A stretch of DNA of 64,000 bases from Salisediminibacterium halotolerans. GTDB lineage: Bacteria; Bacillota; Bacilli; Bacillales; Salisediminibacteriaceae. The notes under the pieces were generated by a model. That model was not told the DNA's origin, searched no databases, and saw nothing but the letters and a program-made list of their open reading frames with translations. How positions within the stretch are numbered: position 1 is the first letter of the stretch; every line of letters begins with the position of its first letter. The stretch lies in contig NZ_RKQQ01000001.1 of NCBI RefSeq assembly GCF_003814815.1, positions 372,001-436,000 of the forward strand, given 5' to 3'. This document shows, piece after piece, positions 34,098 through 43,463 of this stretch. Both the position numbers and the translations under genes were made by a program.

Positions 34098-34167
34098 AAA
34101 TTGTCCGTTCCTTTCTCATCTGTGCGAATTTGTATCTAAAATAGCCATTTTTACCCGGTAAAGAGGA

Positions 34168-34196
34168 TTGCCAAACTCAGTATTTACCACTATACT
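34168..34196 (+). promoter_or_regulatory. Promoter of the LCP gene
   Basis: TTGCCA (34168-34173), a 17-base spacer and TATACT (34191-34196) stand 39 bases before the LCP start codon. Confidence 0.65.
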
Positions 34197-34234
34197 AGAT
34201 TTTAGCAAATATTTGTAGAGGGAGAAATGAAAAA

Positions 34235-35140
34235 ATGAAAAAGTTTCTGGTTATTTTTGGTTCTTTACTGTTAGTCGCTGTGCTCGCTATCGGCGGTTAC
34301 GGTTATTACTTGTATTCGAGCGCCCAAGATACGATTGATTCGCAAATGCACGAAAACATTGACCGCGAACAGTCCGATAAGCGCGATGTCGCAGCCGACC
34401 CGGACAAGGAAGACCCGCTTTCATTTCTTCTTCTCGGTACCGATGAGGATGACGCTGACAGCGGCCGAACCGATACGATGATGGTCGTCACCGTCAATCC
34501 GCAGGACGAATCGATGAAACTCGTCAGCATTCCGCGCGACACGATGGTGTCGATTCCCGGCCGCGGCGATGACAAGATTAACCACGCGTTCGCGTTCGGC
34601 GGCCCGCAGCTCGCAATGGAAACAGTGGAAAACTATTTAGACATCCCGGTTGATTATTATATCACGATTAATATGGACGGGTTTGAAGAAATGGTTGACG
34701 CCGTCGGCGGCGTCGAAGTCGACAATTCGTTTGCCTTCTCGCAAAGCGGTTATCAATTCCACGAAGGCCAACAGGAACTTGACGGCAGCCAGGCGCTCGC
34801 TTATTCGCGCATGCGCGGCGACGACCCGCAAGGCGACTTAGGCCGTAATGAACGGCAGCGCGAAATCGTCTTCGGCTTGATCGACGAAGGCGCGAGCTTT
34901 TCCTCGATCACCCGCGCCGGGCAAATTCTCGACTCGCTCGGCAACAACATGAAGACGAATTTGGATTTTGACACGCTCACCAAGGTCGGCGAGAAATACA
35001 ACAGCGCCCGCCACAACCAGGAAACGCTCGAAATTAACGGCGACGGTACGATGATTGACGGCGTCTACTACTTGCAAGTGCCGGACCAGCTTCGCCAAGA
35101 GATTTCCAACGAATTGCGCGGCCACTTAAATATCGACTGA
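34235..35140 (+). CDS. LytR-CpsA-Psr family glycopolymer transferase
   Basis: A 301-residue LCP protein with one N-terminal transmembrane helix (residues 4-26) and an extracellular LCP domain. Signature residues are visible in FLLLGTDEDD, GRTDTMMVVTVNP, VSIPRDTMVSIPG, and the late Arg-rich MRGDDPQGDLGRNERQREI. Such enzymes attach undecaprenyl-linked teichoic acids or capsule to peptidoglycan. It is divergent from the wzz-like gene and ends at its own terminator. An ATG nine bases upstream runs straight into a stop, so 34235 is the start. Confidence 0.95.
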   Translation: MKKFLVIFGSLLLVAVLAIGGYGYYLYSSAQDTIDSQMHENIDREQSDKRDVAADPDKEDPLSFLLLGTDEDDADSGRTDTMMVVTVNPQDESMKLVSIPRDTMVSIPGRGDDKINHAFAFGGPQLAMETVENYLDIPVDYYITINMDGFEEMVDAVGGVEVDNSFAFSQSGYQFHEGQQELDGSQALAYSRMRGDDPQGDLGRNERQREIVFGLIDEGASFSSITRAGQILDSLGNNMKTNLDFDTLTKVGEKYNSARHNQETLEINGDGTMIDGVYYLQVPDQLRQEISNELRGHLNID

Positions 35141-35160
35141 CCGCACAGCATGCCTGCTGA

Positions 35161-35189
35161 AAAACGCCTCCTTTAGGGGGCGTTTTTTT
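35161..35189 (+). terminator. Intrinsic terminator after the LCP gene
   Basis: ACGCCTCC pairs with GGGGGCGT (one G-T pair) and seven T follow, 21 bases past the stop. Confidence 0.88.
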
Positions 35190-35216
35190 ATTCGAGGCGA
35201 ACGATCATTTTGACGT

Positions 35217-35346
35217 AAGCCACGCATCCGCTAACCTCCGCTTGCCCCGGGCAAGGACTCAGCTAGTATTCGGCGGCCTGAAGCCGCCGAATCCGGATCT
35301 TCGTCTCTTGCTTTCCCGGAGGCGTCGGAGGAGTGGATGCGTGGCT
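35217..35346 (+). repeat. Hairpin repeat, type A copy 3
   Basis: Ends AAGCCACGCATCC and GGATGCGTGGCTT are perfect complements. Inside lie CCTCCG/CGGAGG, the core CTTGCCCCGGGCAAG...GGATCTTCG...TTGCTTTCCCGG, and a perfect inner hairpin ATTCGGCGGC/GCCGCCGAAT with loop CTGAA. It sits between two terminators of converging genes. The nearest relatives are at 45970-46100 and 53170-53299. Confidence 0.85.
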
Positions 35347-35378
35347 TTCTTTTTGTTAATTCGCTCAAATCAAAGAAC

Positions 35379-35408
35379 AAAAACGCCTGACCGGAAAGGT
35401 CAGGCGTT
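35379..35408 (-). terminator. Intrinsic terminator of the Dms-like operon
   Basis: Minus-strand ACGCCTGACC pairs with GGTCAGGCGT around TTTCC, then TTTTTG. Confidence 0.9.
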
Positions 35409-35415
35409 CAGTTGG

Positions 35416-36294
35416 TCAGCCGATTTGCGTCGGGATGCCGGTTAGATAAAACAGGTAGCGGCCGACAAACTCGCCGGCAATAACAAAGATGACAGCGGTA
35501 TAAATTTGCGCGGGCACTTTGGTATAAATCCGCTCGGAATAGCGGAACAAGCTGTATAACAGCAGCACTCCTCCGGCAAGCGTCAGCCCCCAGCGGAGAA
35601 CCATCGTCCACGTGTGACCGGCAAACAAGATATTTAACGTCGCGGTCCCGGCCGCGCCGCCGTCGGCTAAGCCGGTTAAATAGACCGGCAGCACGACCAG
35701 CTGCAGGATGACAGCCGCCGCGCCGGCAAAAGCCAATCTTTTCATCAGCCCGACTTGCTCGGGGCTTCCCGCTTCGTCACGGCGAAAGAGGATGAAGCAA
35801 AGTCCTGCGCCGAGCACGCCCAACACGAACATCGTGCCGAAGTGCGCGAAGTACGTATTAACGTGCGACCAGGCAGGGATGATCGTCGTTGCGTACACAC
35901 TCGCCATCGCATACACGCAGGCGATTCCGACAGCTGAAGTAAGATAATGCAGCACCTTCATCGATCGTCCCGCGCGTTCGGTCAGCCAGACGGCGACGAC
36001 CATTGCTAAAAACAGTCCGGCGAAGACGATTTCACGCGCGAGCCACGAGCTTCCGACATTGGCAATCATATAAAGCATATTGCTCCACGTGCCGATATGA
36101 AATGCTGACATCACGATCGCCAATACCATCACCCCGGCAATGCTGAGCGTGCTCTTTTGAAACCAGCTGCTGTGATCAGCTTTCGGTGCGTGTTTTTCCA
36201 GATACAGCCGGCCGGCGGTTAACAAGATAAACGTCCCGGCTGCCAGCTGGCCTAGCAAAGTGAAAAAAATGAGCGGCCATTCTTCGTAAAACAT
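35416..36294 (-). CDS. DmsC-like membrane anchor subunit
   Basis: A 292-residue integral membrane protein with about eight helices, the usual topology of the DmsC anchor that oxidises menaquinol and passes electrons to the iron-sulphur subunit. It starts MFYEEWPLIFFTLLGQLAAG, close to DmsC starts. GGAGGAAACACCG precedes the ATG. It is the last gene of the chaperone-A-B-C operon and ends at a terminator. Confidence 0.88.
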   Translation of the reverse strand: MFYEEWPLIFFTLLGQLAAGTFILLTAGRLYLEKHAPKADHSSWFQKSTLSIAGVMVLAIVMSAFHIGTWSNMLYMIANVGSSWLAREIVFAGLFLAMVVAVWLTERAGRSMKVLHYLTSAVGIACVYAMASVYATTIIPAWSHVNTYFAHFGTMFVLGVLGAGLCFILFRRDEAGSPEQVGLMKRLAFAGAAAVILQLVVLPVYLTGLADGGAAGTATLNILFAGHTWTMVLRWGLTLAGGVLLLYSLFRYSERIYTKVPAQIYTAVIFVIAGEFVGRYLFYLTGIPTQIG

Positions 36295-36324
36295 CGGTGT
36301 TTCCTCCTTTCGTAATCGAGCGTA

Positions 36325-36867
36325 TCAGCGCGTTTTTTGATGAACGACGACATTCGGCTTGTTCTCGTCCCATTTCGGGAAATAGCGCTGCGGTTTTTCC
36401 GCGCCGTGCTTCGCTCTAAGGTCTTCGATCTCGCCCCATTCAATCGCGCGCATCGGGCACGATGACACGCAGGCCGGGTCTTCTCCCTGATCGATCAGGT
36501 CTGTACAGAAGTCGCACTTGCCGACTTGCCCTTCGTCTTTTAAATACGTCGGCGCTCCGTACGGGCACGACCATAAGCACATTTTACAGCCGGCGCACTT
36601 TTCTTGGTCGACGACGACGACGCCGTCTTCTTCGCGTTTATGCATCGCGCCGGTCGGGCAATTTTCCACGCATTTCGGCTGTTCACAATGATTGCAGCTG
36701 ACCGTCACATGATCGATGTACGGTTTCGGATACGAGCCGCCCTCAAAGTCATACACTTCGCGAAACAGTTCATCGGTTTGCAAGTCGTTTTTGTCTTTGC
36801 ATGACACCTGACACTTCTTACAGCCGATGCACTCTGCCAAGTTGTAATAAAATCCGAGCTGTCCCAC
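36325..36867 (-). CDS. DmsB-like four-cluster ferredoxin subunit
   Basis: A 180-residue electron-transfer subunit with four [4Fe-4S] binding sets: CIGCKKCQVSCKD, CNHCEQPKCVENCP, CAGCKMCLWSCP and CDFCTDLIDQGEDPACVSSC. It has no signal peptide, so it would be exported together with the Tat-carrying catalytic subunit. It lies 25 bases after the catalytic gene and 30 before the anchor gene. Confidence 0.95.
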   Translation of the reverse strand: MGQLGFYYNLAECIGCKKCQVSCKDKNDLQTDELFREVYDFEGGSYPKPYIDHVTVSCNHCEQPKCVENCPTGAMHKREEDGVVVVDQEKCAGCKMCLWSCPYGAPTYLKDEGQVGKCDFCTDLIDQGEDPACVSSCPMRAIEWGEIEDLRAKHGAEKPQRYFPKWDENKPNVVVHQKTR

Positions 36868-36892
36868 ACAGCATGCCTCCTTTCACCGCGGG

Positions 36893-39469
36893 TTAGAGGA
36901 CGACCCGCGGCTCCCAATATTTGTCTTCTTTCAACGGCCCGCCGTCCCATTTTTCAAAGTCACAGACGGTCGAGTTCCAGCCGGAAATCCCTTGGCCGGT
37001 CGGGATCGCGCCGGTTAAGATGTTATCCGAGCCTGCGCGGTCCACTTCGTCGGCTGCATCTTTTTCAACCCAAGCGCCGTGCATCAGCCCGACAACGCCC
37101 GGCATGAGACGTTCTGTCACGTGCGCGGTGCGCAGCGTTTTGCCGTGCTTGCTCGTAATCAGCACCGGATCGCCGTCGGCAACGCCGCGCTTATCGGCGT
37201 CTTCGCGGCTTACGTAGACGTCGTTCGGCCATGCTTCGCGCAGCCACGGATTGTTGTCAAAAATCGTGTGCGCGCGCCGCAAATAATGGGGATTGACGAC
37301 TTGCAGCGGGTAATCGCCTTTTTTGCCTGCGTCAAAATCTTTGTACGTCTCTTCGTATCCTTCAGTCGCCGGGTTGTACGTCGGAATCGGATCGATCGTT
37401 GTAAAACCGTTGCTGCGGACGTAATCTGCTAAAGCTTTCGAATGAATTTCCAGCTTGCCGCTCTCGGTGTCAAGCGGGTTGTTATCCGGATCTTTGCGGA
37501 ATTCTTCCTGGGCGATGTAGCCTAAGTTATCGCCCGGGGAGCGCTTGACGGTATAGACGCCTTTTTCTTCTAATTCCGCAATCGTCATCCTTCCTTCTTG
37601 CGGTTCGCCGTCCACGCCCCATTCTTTGATGTCTTCTTCAGTGATTGTAACGAGCGGTTCGAATTCGCTCCCGTCTTCTTTCATCACTTCCGCGCCGGCG
37701 ATTTGATTGAACAGCTCTTGTTCTTTTGATAAGTCGCCGTAAACTTCTTCTGCTGTGAATCCTAAGCGTTTGCCGATTTCTGTCGTGATCCACGCATCAT
37801 CGCGCGCCTCGTACATCGGCTCGATCACGTTGCGGTAGTAAAACAGCGCGTCGCGGTTACCGACGTTAAAGCCGCCGAACCGCTCCCAATGCGTTGTTGC
37901 AGGCAGAACAATATCGGAATATTTCGCATTCGTCGTAATGAAATGGCCGTTTGTGACGACAAACTCCATTTCCCGGTGGGCATCGATGCCTTTCGTCTGC
38001 CCGTCACGCGTTTGCAGCGCGGCGTTGTTGCCGTGATAGATCATCTTAATATCAATATCGCGGACATCGTCTTCGCCGGCGGTGTATTTCCCTTGTAAAA
38101 TCGCATCCCACATCTCGGCATGGGCGAGGCTGTCCTCCACCGGATTTTCCGCGCCGGCCGGTACGCCGCTCGCGCCGGCATAAACTAAGCGCGGGCCGCC
38201 GTTGCCTGTACCGAAGTGGCAGCTGACACCGGTCATTTTGCCGGGTTCAGCCATATTGCCAGTCATCGCGCCGAACGTCATAAACATTTGCGGCCACGAG
38301 TCGGAATTTTTAATCCGCGCCGGCGCCCAGCCGGTCAATAAGGCGACACGGTTCGTTGTCCCGATTTCGCGGGCAATTTCACGGATTTTGTCCGCGTCGA
38401 CGCCGGAGATTTTGCTCGCCCATTCGGCGTCTTTTGCTTCGCCGTCATGTTCGCCGGTTAAATACGCTTTAAAGTTTTCCTTTTTATCGGCGTCTTCCGG
38501 CATCGTTTCTTCGTCAAAGCCGACGGTGCAGGATTGGAGGAACTCCCAATCGATCAGCGGATTCGTCTCGGGATCGTCTTCGTCAACGAGCGTATGAGCC
38601 ATGCCGAGCATCAGCGCGTGATCGGTGCCGGGATGAACCGGAATCCACTCATCGCCCATCAGTTCCGCCGTCTCTGAATACATCGGATCAATCACGAGTA
38701 CACGCGCGCCTTCTTTTTTCGCCTGCAAGAAATGATACGACGGCGATCCCGGTGAGCTCCACGCCGGGTTCATCCCCCAAAGGACGATCAGCTGTGAGTT
38801 GCGCAAATCCATCCGGTCGTTGATGCTGTGCTCAAAATAGCCTTCCTGCAAGCCGAAATATTCCGGTCCCCAGCGCCACGAGCCCCACGATGTCGTCCCC
38901 CACGTGGTCGTGTGGCCGCCGGCAAGGTTTAAGGCGCGGCCGACATCGCCGCCGGTAACCATAATCGAGCGGTTGCCGTAGTCGTTTTTAATCCGCTCAA
39001 TTTCGCCGGCAATCGTATCCAGCGCTTCATCCCAGGAAATGCGTTCCCATTCGTCATGACCGCGCAAGGATTTATCCCCGCCGCCCGGCTGCCAATGTTT
39101 TCGTTTCATCGGGTATTTCAAGCGGTCAACGCCGTACACTTGCTGGCGCTGCGATTGGCCGCGGACGCACGAACGCTGCTGCGGGTTGTCGGCGGTATCT
39201 TCAACCGTATCATCGGTTTTTTGCCGTTTCACGACCCCGTCTTCGACATACGCCTTTAATAAACAGCGTCCGCCGCAGTTATGCCAGCACGCAGCCGGAA
39301 TCCATTCGCCGTTTTGCTCTTTTTCTTCAGCCGCTTCGGCAGCGCTCAATCGGCGCAAGCCCGATTTTGCTGACGGCAGCAGCGCGCCGGCTGTCACCGC
39401 TGCACTGCTGCCGAGAAAGGCGCGGCGGCTGAACGTAAAGTTTTCCAGTTTGTCTAATAATTTAAACAT
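36893..39469 (-). CDS. DmsA-like molybdopterin oxidoreductase, Tat-exported
   Basis: An 858-residue molybdoenzyme of the DMSO reductase family. The N-terminus has a twin-arginine signal, FTFSRRAFLGSSAAVTAGAL. A [4Fe-4S] cluster set follows in CWHNCGGRC with a further Cys in RSCVRGQ. The molybdenum-ligand region reads TTTWGTTSWGSWRWG and has no Cys, which suggests a Ser ligand as in DMSO reductases. The terminal acceptor could be DMSO, TMAO or another oxyanion and cannot be fixed from motifs. I take ATG 39469 with AAGGAGGGGG upstream rather than 39523. It overlaps the chaperone gene by 8 bases. Confidence 0.92.
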   Translation of the reverse strand: MFKLLDKLENFTFSRRAFLGSSAAVTAGALLPSAKSGLRRLSAAEAAEEKEQNGEWIPAACWHNCGGRCLLKAYVEDGVVKRQKTDDTVEDTADNPQQRSCVRGQSQRQQVYGVDRLKYPMKRKHWQPGGGDKSLRGHDEWERISWDEALDTIAGEIERIKNDYGNRSIMVTGGDVGRALNLAGGHTTTWGTTSWGSWRWGPEYFGLQEGYFEHSINDRMDLRNSQLIVLWGMNPAWSSPGSPSYHFLQAKKEGARVLVIDPMYSETAELMGDEWIPVHPGTDHALMLGMAHTLVDEDDPETNPLIDWEFLQSCTVGFDEETMPEDADKKENFKAYLTGEHDGEAKDAEWASKISGVDADKIREIAREIGTTNRVALLTGWAPARIKNSDSWPQMFMTFGAMTGNMAEPGKMTGVSCHFGTGNGGPRLVYAGASGVPAGAENPVEDSLAHAEMWDAILQGKYTAGEDDVRDIDIKMIYHGNNAALQTRDGQTKGIDAHREMEFVVTNGHFITTNAKYSDIVLPATTHWERFGGFNVGNRDALFYYRNVIEPMYEARDDAWITTEIGKRLGFTAEEVYGDLSKEQELFNQIAGAEVMKEDGSEFEPLVTITEEDIKEWGVDGEPQEGRMTIAELEEKGVYTVKRSPGDNLGYIAQEEFRKDPDNNPLDTESGKLEIHSKALADYVRSNGFTTIDPIPTYNPATEGYEETYKDFDAGKKGDYPLQVVNPHYLRRAHTIFDNNPWLREAWPNDVYVSREDADKRGVADGDPVLITSKHGKTLRTAHVTERLMPGVVGLMHGAWVEKDAADEVDRAGSDNILTGAIPTGQGISGWNSTVCDFEKWDGGPLKEDKYWEPRVVL

Positions 39470-40226
39470 GCTCCCCCTCCTTTGGATTCGTTGAGCTGAG
39501 ATGAGCCGCAGCTGCTTTCGCATCCGCTAACAGCATTTCATCCAGATGAAGCGTCTGTTCCAGGACATCGGCGAGCCCTTGGTAAAATTCGGTCGCTGCC
39601 TGCTCCCGGAGATCGCCGGCAAACGCTGCGCTCCACGTTAATAGATGCTGGTGCAGAAAAAACGATTGGTCGCGAATCAATTCGGCAAATTCGCTCTTTT
39701 CATTACGCTTCCACGCATCTTTCGCGCGTACCGCGAGCCGGTACATAAAATCGAGCTCATAACCGATGTGATCTTCCGGTTCGCGGCTCGGGCGCCCGGT
39801 GCTCTCATCGCCGGCTTGATAGCGCGAGGATGCATAGCCGTATTTGCTGTAAGCTTTGCGGACTTGCACCGCCTCTTCTTGAAAGAGCATCCGCTCTTCG
39901 CTTTTATACGCCGAAGCCCACGGCGGCGCCGGCAGCTGAAACGGGCCGATAAACAGCCGGGTGAAATCCCAATGGAGCTGATTAAACAGCCGTTTGTCTT
40001 CATCCGGATGCGCAGCGAGCGTGTTCGTGATCAAATCCGCCCCCCGCTTTAAAAACGGCTCTTCGTCAGCAAACGGGACGTCGTTGAAATAGCCGCTTTT
40101 TCGCAGCAAATAGAGCCACTCCTCGGTCGGTTCGGCCAAAAGGGCCTGGCGCAAAAAGTCGTACTGTTGAACTCTGATATGAAGAAGCTCTTCCATCTTT
40201 TGAAGCTGATCCGCTGTCATCTTCAT
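39462..40226 (-). CDS. TorD/DmsD-family molybdoenzyme chaperone
   Basis: A 254-residue, mostly helical cytoplasmic protein. The stretch LHWDFTRLFIGPFQLPAPPW, followed by ASAYKSEE, is the TorD-family fingerprint, and EPEDHIGYELDFMYRLA follows. Such chaperones bind the Tat signal and hold the apo-enzyme until the cofactor is inserted. It is the first gene of the operon, before its client, with GGAGGGAGATAG at the start. Confidence 0.93.
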   Translation of the reverse strand: MKMTADQLQKMEELLHIRVQQYDFLRQALLAEPTEEWLYLLRKSGYFNDVPFADEEPFLKRGADLITNTLAAHPDEDKRLFNQLHWDFTRLFIGPFQLPAPPWASAYKSEERMLFQEEAVQVRKAYSKYGYASSRYQAGDESTGRPSREPEDHIGYELDFMYRLAVRAKDAWKRNEKSEFAELIRDQSFFLHQHLLTWSAAFAGDLREQAATEFYQGLADVLEQTLHLDEMLLADAKAAAAHLSSTNPKEGEHV

Positions 40227-40385
40227 CTATCTCCCTCCCTTTTTCCACTGTCTCTGCCTCTATTGTACGCTCTGAAACAGCCGGCAGCTTTAGACGGGAA
40301 AAACAAAGGTTGCCGGCTGATTTGTCTTGTTTTACAAAAGATTATGACCAAAATGTGAAAACTGTGACGCGGCGGCTACGCGCAC

Positions 40386-40412
40386 AAAAAAGCAGCCGCA
40401 ATCACGGCTGCT
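40386..40412 (-). terminator. Intrinsic terminator downstream of the YyaE-like operon
   Basis: Minus-strand AGCAGCCG pairs with CGGCTGCT and leads into six T. It lies 445 bases beyond the end of the ferredoxin gene at 40858; two repeats (40411-40625 and 40727-40862) now occupy the space between gene and terminator. Confidence 0.8.
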
Positions 40413-40625
40413 TCAGAGTGGAGACAAAGTCATGACATCGGTCGATGTCATATTAAAAGGAACGGATGACTACGCATCGTCCGGCTTCTTTCCGCGGGCG
40501 AGCGCCGAGCCGCTTCGGGCTTATGCCCTGCAGGGTCTCGCCTGTCTCGCTATCCCGCAGTAGAAAGCCGGGATGCTGGGTCATCCTCTTTTTTGAAGCG
40601 AGTGTATTCATAAAAAAAGAAACCA
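40411..40625 (+). repeat. Compound hairpin repeat, type C copy 1
   Basis: Begins CTTCAGAGTGGAGACAAAGT, then the palindrome-like GACATCGGTCGATGTC, and the core CTTTCCGCGGGCGAGCG...CCTGCAGGGTCTCG...TATCCCGCAG between GGATGAC and GTCATCC ends. A near copy lies inverted at 46090-46307; the similarity covers about 200 bases. With the type B copy it fills the 631-base gap 40227-40857, which holds no gene. Confidence 0.8.
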
Positions 40626-40726
40626 TGCATCCGCTCCTCCGACTCCTGCAGGAAAGGGGGCTGCTGAAAAAGTTGATGATCAATTGGATGCCTGCATGTT
40701 TATTTTTTCTTATAGATTAAGAGGTG

Positions 40727-40862
40727 TTATGAGACCGGAGCAAACTCGACGCCTGCGGGAAAAGCAACGGCCGAAGACCCCACAAGAAGCGGTTTCGCTT
40801 CTGAGGAGGCTGAGGCGTTGCCCGCGGCAAGCGAGGTTAGTGGCTGCCCGGCTTGCGTCAAA
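40727..40862 (-). repeat. Hairpin repeat, type B copy 2
   Basis: Minus-strand core GCTTGCCGCGGGCAACGCC, inner hairpin AGAAGCG/CGCTTCT and GGGGTCTTCGGCCGTTGC are shared almost base for base with 52995-53131. The end TTTGACGCAAGCC overlaps the stop codon of the ferredoxin gene, so the repeat supplies its TGA. Confidence 0.78.
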
Positions 40863-41421
40863 TTAAGCGGCTGTTGTCTGCCGCCCAGTAACGTTCTTTC
40901 GCTTTGGGCACTTGAAAGCGCAGAGCCGGCTTGGTGAAATCCGGCGTGAACATCCCGTCTAAGCGCATCTCCCAGCGATCCAACCCCGGCGGCGTCCCGA
41001 CCGGACCCCAATCGAGCGCCCCCGTGCAGCACGCCTCGACACAAGCCGGCGCACTTTCTTGCGGACGCGTCCTCAGGCAAAATTCACATTTCATCGCTTT
41101 ATGCTCCTGCGTTTGCGGATTAAACACGAGCTGCACAGCCGCGTAAGGACACGCTTGCCGGCAATCGCCGCAGCCGTCGCAGCGATCCTCATCGATGACG
41201 ATGATCCCGTCGCGGCGCTTTGAAAACGCGTTGCGCGGACAAACACGCATGCACTCCGGCGCTTCGCAGTGTCCGCACGACAACGAAACGGAGTGCTCAT
41301 AACCGCTTGTCTCGACACGTCTGTACCCGGGCAGCCCGTGTTCACTGCGGCAGGCGCTGACACAGGCATAACAAGCTGCACAGCGGTCGGTCCGAAAGAA
41401 AAACCCTTTTTGCTCAATCAT
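40858..41421 (-). CDS. Four-cluster ferredoxin partner of the YyaE-like enzyme
   Basis: A 187-residue protein with four [4Fe-4S] sets: CAACYACVSACRSEHG, CGHCEAPECMRVCP, CDGCGDCRQACP and CEFCLRTRPQESAPACVEAC. It differs from the DmsB-like subunit in the spacing of its first and last sets and in its C-terminus, so it is not a recent copy. It starts by ATGA overlap with the end of the molybdoenzyme gene. No anchor gene follows, so the pair may be soluble or use another membrane partner. Confidence 0.93.
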   Translation of the reverse strand: MIEQKGFFFRTDRCAACYACVSACRSEHGLPGYRRVETSGYEHSVSLSCGHCEAPECMRVCPRNAFSKRRDGIIVIDEDRCDGCGDCRQACPYAAVQLVFNPQTQEHKAMKCEFCLRTRPQESAPACVEACCTGALDWGPVGTPPGLDRWEMRLDGMFTPDFTKPALRFQVPKAKERYWAADNSRLI

Positions 41422-43436
41422 CGGGACCCCTCCTTGGCGCAGAGATCGCAGCGGATTTCAAAAAAATCCGAGCTCGTTCCCGCGGGAGCCGCTTCTTCGT
41501 CGGCTGTGTTAGCCAGCTGATTGACCGCGTCTTCTGTCCGTTGCGATGTGACAAGCACCCCGCGGATCAACGCAGCATTCAACGCCGCCGTCCGCTCAAT
41601 CTCGCCGCTTGAATTGTACAAAAGCACTGTATCGCCGGCATTTACACCGTGATCAGCGGCATCCGCCGGGTGGATGTACACATATGCTCTCGCTTCCGCC
41701 AAATCACTCACCCCTTTAAGCCCGGCAAACTGCGAATGAATCCGCAAAAGTGATTGCGGCGACAACAGCCGGAAATTCCGGCTCCGATCCTGATTCGTGG
41801 TCCGGCTCGGCCGCTCAGCGAGAAAACTCCCGTTTTTGCCGCTGAAGTCAGGGCGGCGAAACAGCCGCTCACCGGCATGAGGTTCTTGGCGCTGCACCGG
41901 ACCGCGGCGCAAGTCTTGCCACGACCGAATCCCGTAACACCGCTGCATCTCGGCGTCGATTTCTAATTCCAGCCAATCCGTTTCGCTCAAATCGTCGCGA
42001 AAACGTGAAAACCCCGGGCGCGCAGCATTTAAATATCGGCTGAACGATGCCGCCGTCGCCAGTTCGCTTCTGGCTTCTCCGCGCGGCGAAGCGGCCGTCT
42101 CGTTCAATGACAGCCAGTGGTTCCAGTAGCTGACATGCAAATCGTGATGCTCAAACATCGTTGTCGCGGGCAAAATAATATCGGAACAGGCGGCTGTTTC
42201 CGTCATCATCAAGTCGCTTGTCACAACTAAGTTTAACGAGCGGAGCCATTCTTTCCAGACTGTCCGGTCGCCGTCTTGCGCGAGCGGATTGCGGGAAAAG
42301 AGCCAGAGCATTTCAACCGGCGGATCAGCCAATGCAGCGGCTTCTTTGGCAAACGTGCGAAAGTCGATTTCGCGGACACCGTCAGCGAGCGGGTGGAGCG
42401 AGGCCGGCTGATTCGGGACGTTCAGCTGTTCCGGGTGAAAATAGTACACCGTCCCGCCCGGCATATGCCGGTGCCCGGTGACTACCGCGAGCGCATCAAT
42501 CGCCCGGACAGCAAACGCGCCTGCCCGGCTTCGCTGCAGCCCGTAACCGATCCATGTCATCACCGGCTGTTCTGCGGGATGATACAGTTTGGCTAAATGA
42601 GCGATCGCGCCCGCTTCTGCGCCGGAACGGTGCATGAGCGTCTGCCAGCTCAGCGCGCGCAAATCGCGGACGAACTCGTCCCCGCCGTCAATCCCGGCTT
42701 CAATCGCCGCTTCGTCGACAGCGCCTTGTTCGATTAATAATTTAATTACCGCCGCCGCAGCCCAGCCGTCTCCGTCCGGAGCGAGCTGTACGTACACGTC
42801 GGCTGCTTTGGCGCTTTCGGTAAAGACCGGATCGATCACCGCCAACTCCCCGCCGCGATCGCGCGCGGCATGAATGAACTTCATTTGATGAATATTTGTC
42901 ACCGCCGGATTCGCGCCCCAAATCACAACGGCACGCGCTTCGGCCATCCGTTCCGGCGGTTCGGTCACTTCGCCGCCCTGTTGCTTACGGAGCGCTTCGC
43001 GGCCGGTGCCAAGACACGGATTGCCCGTTACAGCCGTGTGCGCACCGAGCCCGCGGAACAATCCTTTTAAAGCATTGTTTTGTAAAATTCCTAAGTTGCC
43101 GGAAAACGCGTGATAAGCGGCCGCTTTATTCGTCCCCCAGCGGTCGAACGAAGCGAACAGTTGCGCCGCGATGTCGGCAAAAGCTTCCTCCCAGGTAATC
43201 CGGTGAAACCGCCCGCTGTGTCGCGGATACTGCCGCAATGGATACAACAGCCGGTTCTCATCCGCATCATAAGCCGGATAGGCGTACCCTTTCGCGCACA
43301 GCTTGCCGCGGTTAAAGCCGTGCCGCGGATCGCCTTTGACCCGGACCGGCCGGCCGTCTTTTACTTCTGTCAGCAGCGAACAAGTTGAAAAGCAGTTGCG
43401 CGGACAAACATTGCGTACCGTGTGTGTTGTGCTCAT
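41418..43436 (-). CDS. Cytoplasmic molybdopterin oxidoreductase, YyaE-like
   Basis: A 672-residue DMSO-reductase-family enzyme without a Tat signal. The cluster set is CPRNCFSTCSLL with the fourth Cys in GKLCAKGYAYP. The region that usually supplies the molybdenum ligand reads TGNPCLGTGREAL and offers a Cys, unlike the DmsA-like protein. The size is close to B. subtilis YyaE (about 667 residues), whose substrate I do not know. The C-terminus has an extra C-x2-C pair, FFEIRCDLCAKEG. It starts 27 bases after a regulator gene of the PucR/CdaR type, which may control it. Confidence 0.85.
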   Translation of the reverse strand: MSTTHTVRNVCPRNCFSTCSLLTEVKDGRPVRVKGDPRHGFNRGKLCAKGYAYPAYDADENRLLYPLRQYPRHSGRFHRITWEEAFADIAAQLFASFDRWGTNKAAAYHAFSGNLGILQNNALKGLFRGLGAHTAVTGNPCLGTGREALRKQQGGEVTEPPERMAEARAVVIWGANPAVTNIHQMKFIHAARDRGGELAVIDPVFTESAKAADVYVQLAPDGDGWAAAAVIKLLIEQGAVDEAAIEAGIDGGDEFVRDLRALSWQTLMHRSGAEAGAIAHLAKLYHPAEQPVMTWIGYGLQRSRAGAFAVRAIDALAVVTGHRHMPGGTVYYFHPEQLNVPNQPASLHPLADGVREIDFRTFAKEAAALADPPVEMLWLFSRNPLAQDGDRTVWKEWLRSLNLVVTSDLMMTETAACSDIILPATTMFEHHDLHVSYWNHWLSLNETAASPRGEARSELATAASFSRYLNAARPGFSRFRDDLSETDWLELEIDAEMQRCYGIRSWQDLRRGPVQRQEPHAGERLFRRPDFSGKNGSFLAERPSRTTNQDRSRNFRLLSPQSLLRIHSQFAGLKGVSDLAEARAYVYIHPADAADHGVNAGDTVLLYNSSGEIERTAALNAALIRGVLVTSQRTEDAVNQLANTADEEAAPAGTSSDFFEIRCDLCAKEGSR

Positions 43437-43463
43437 CGGTTCGCCTCTCCTTTCGTAAATAAA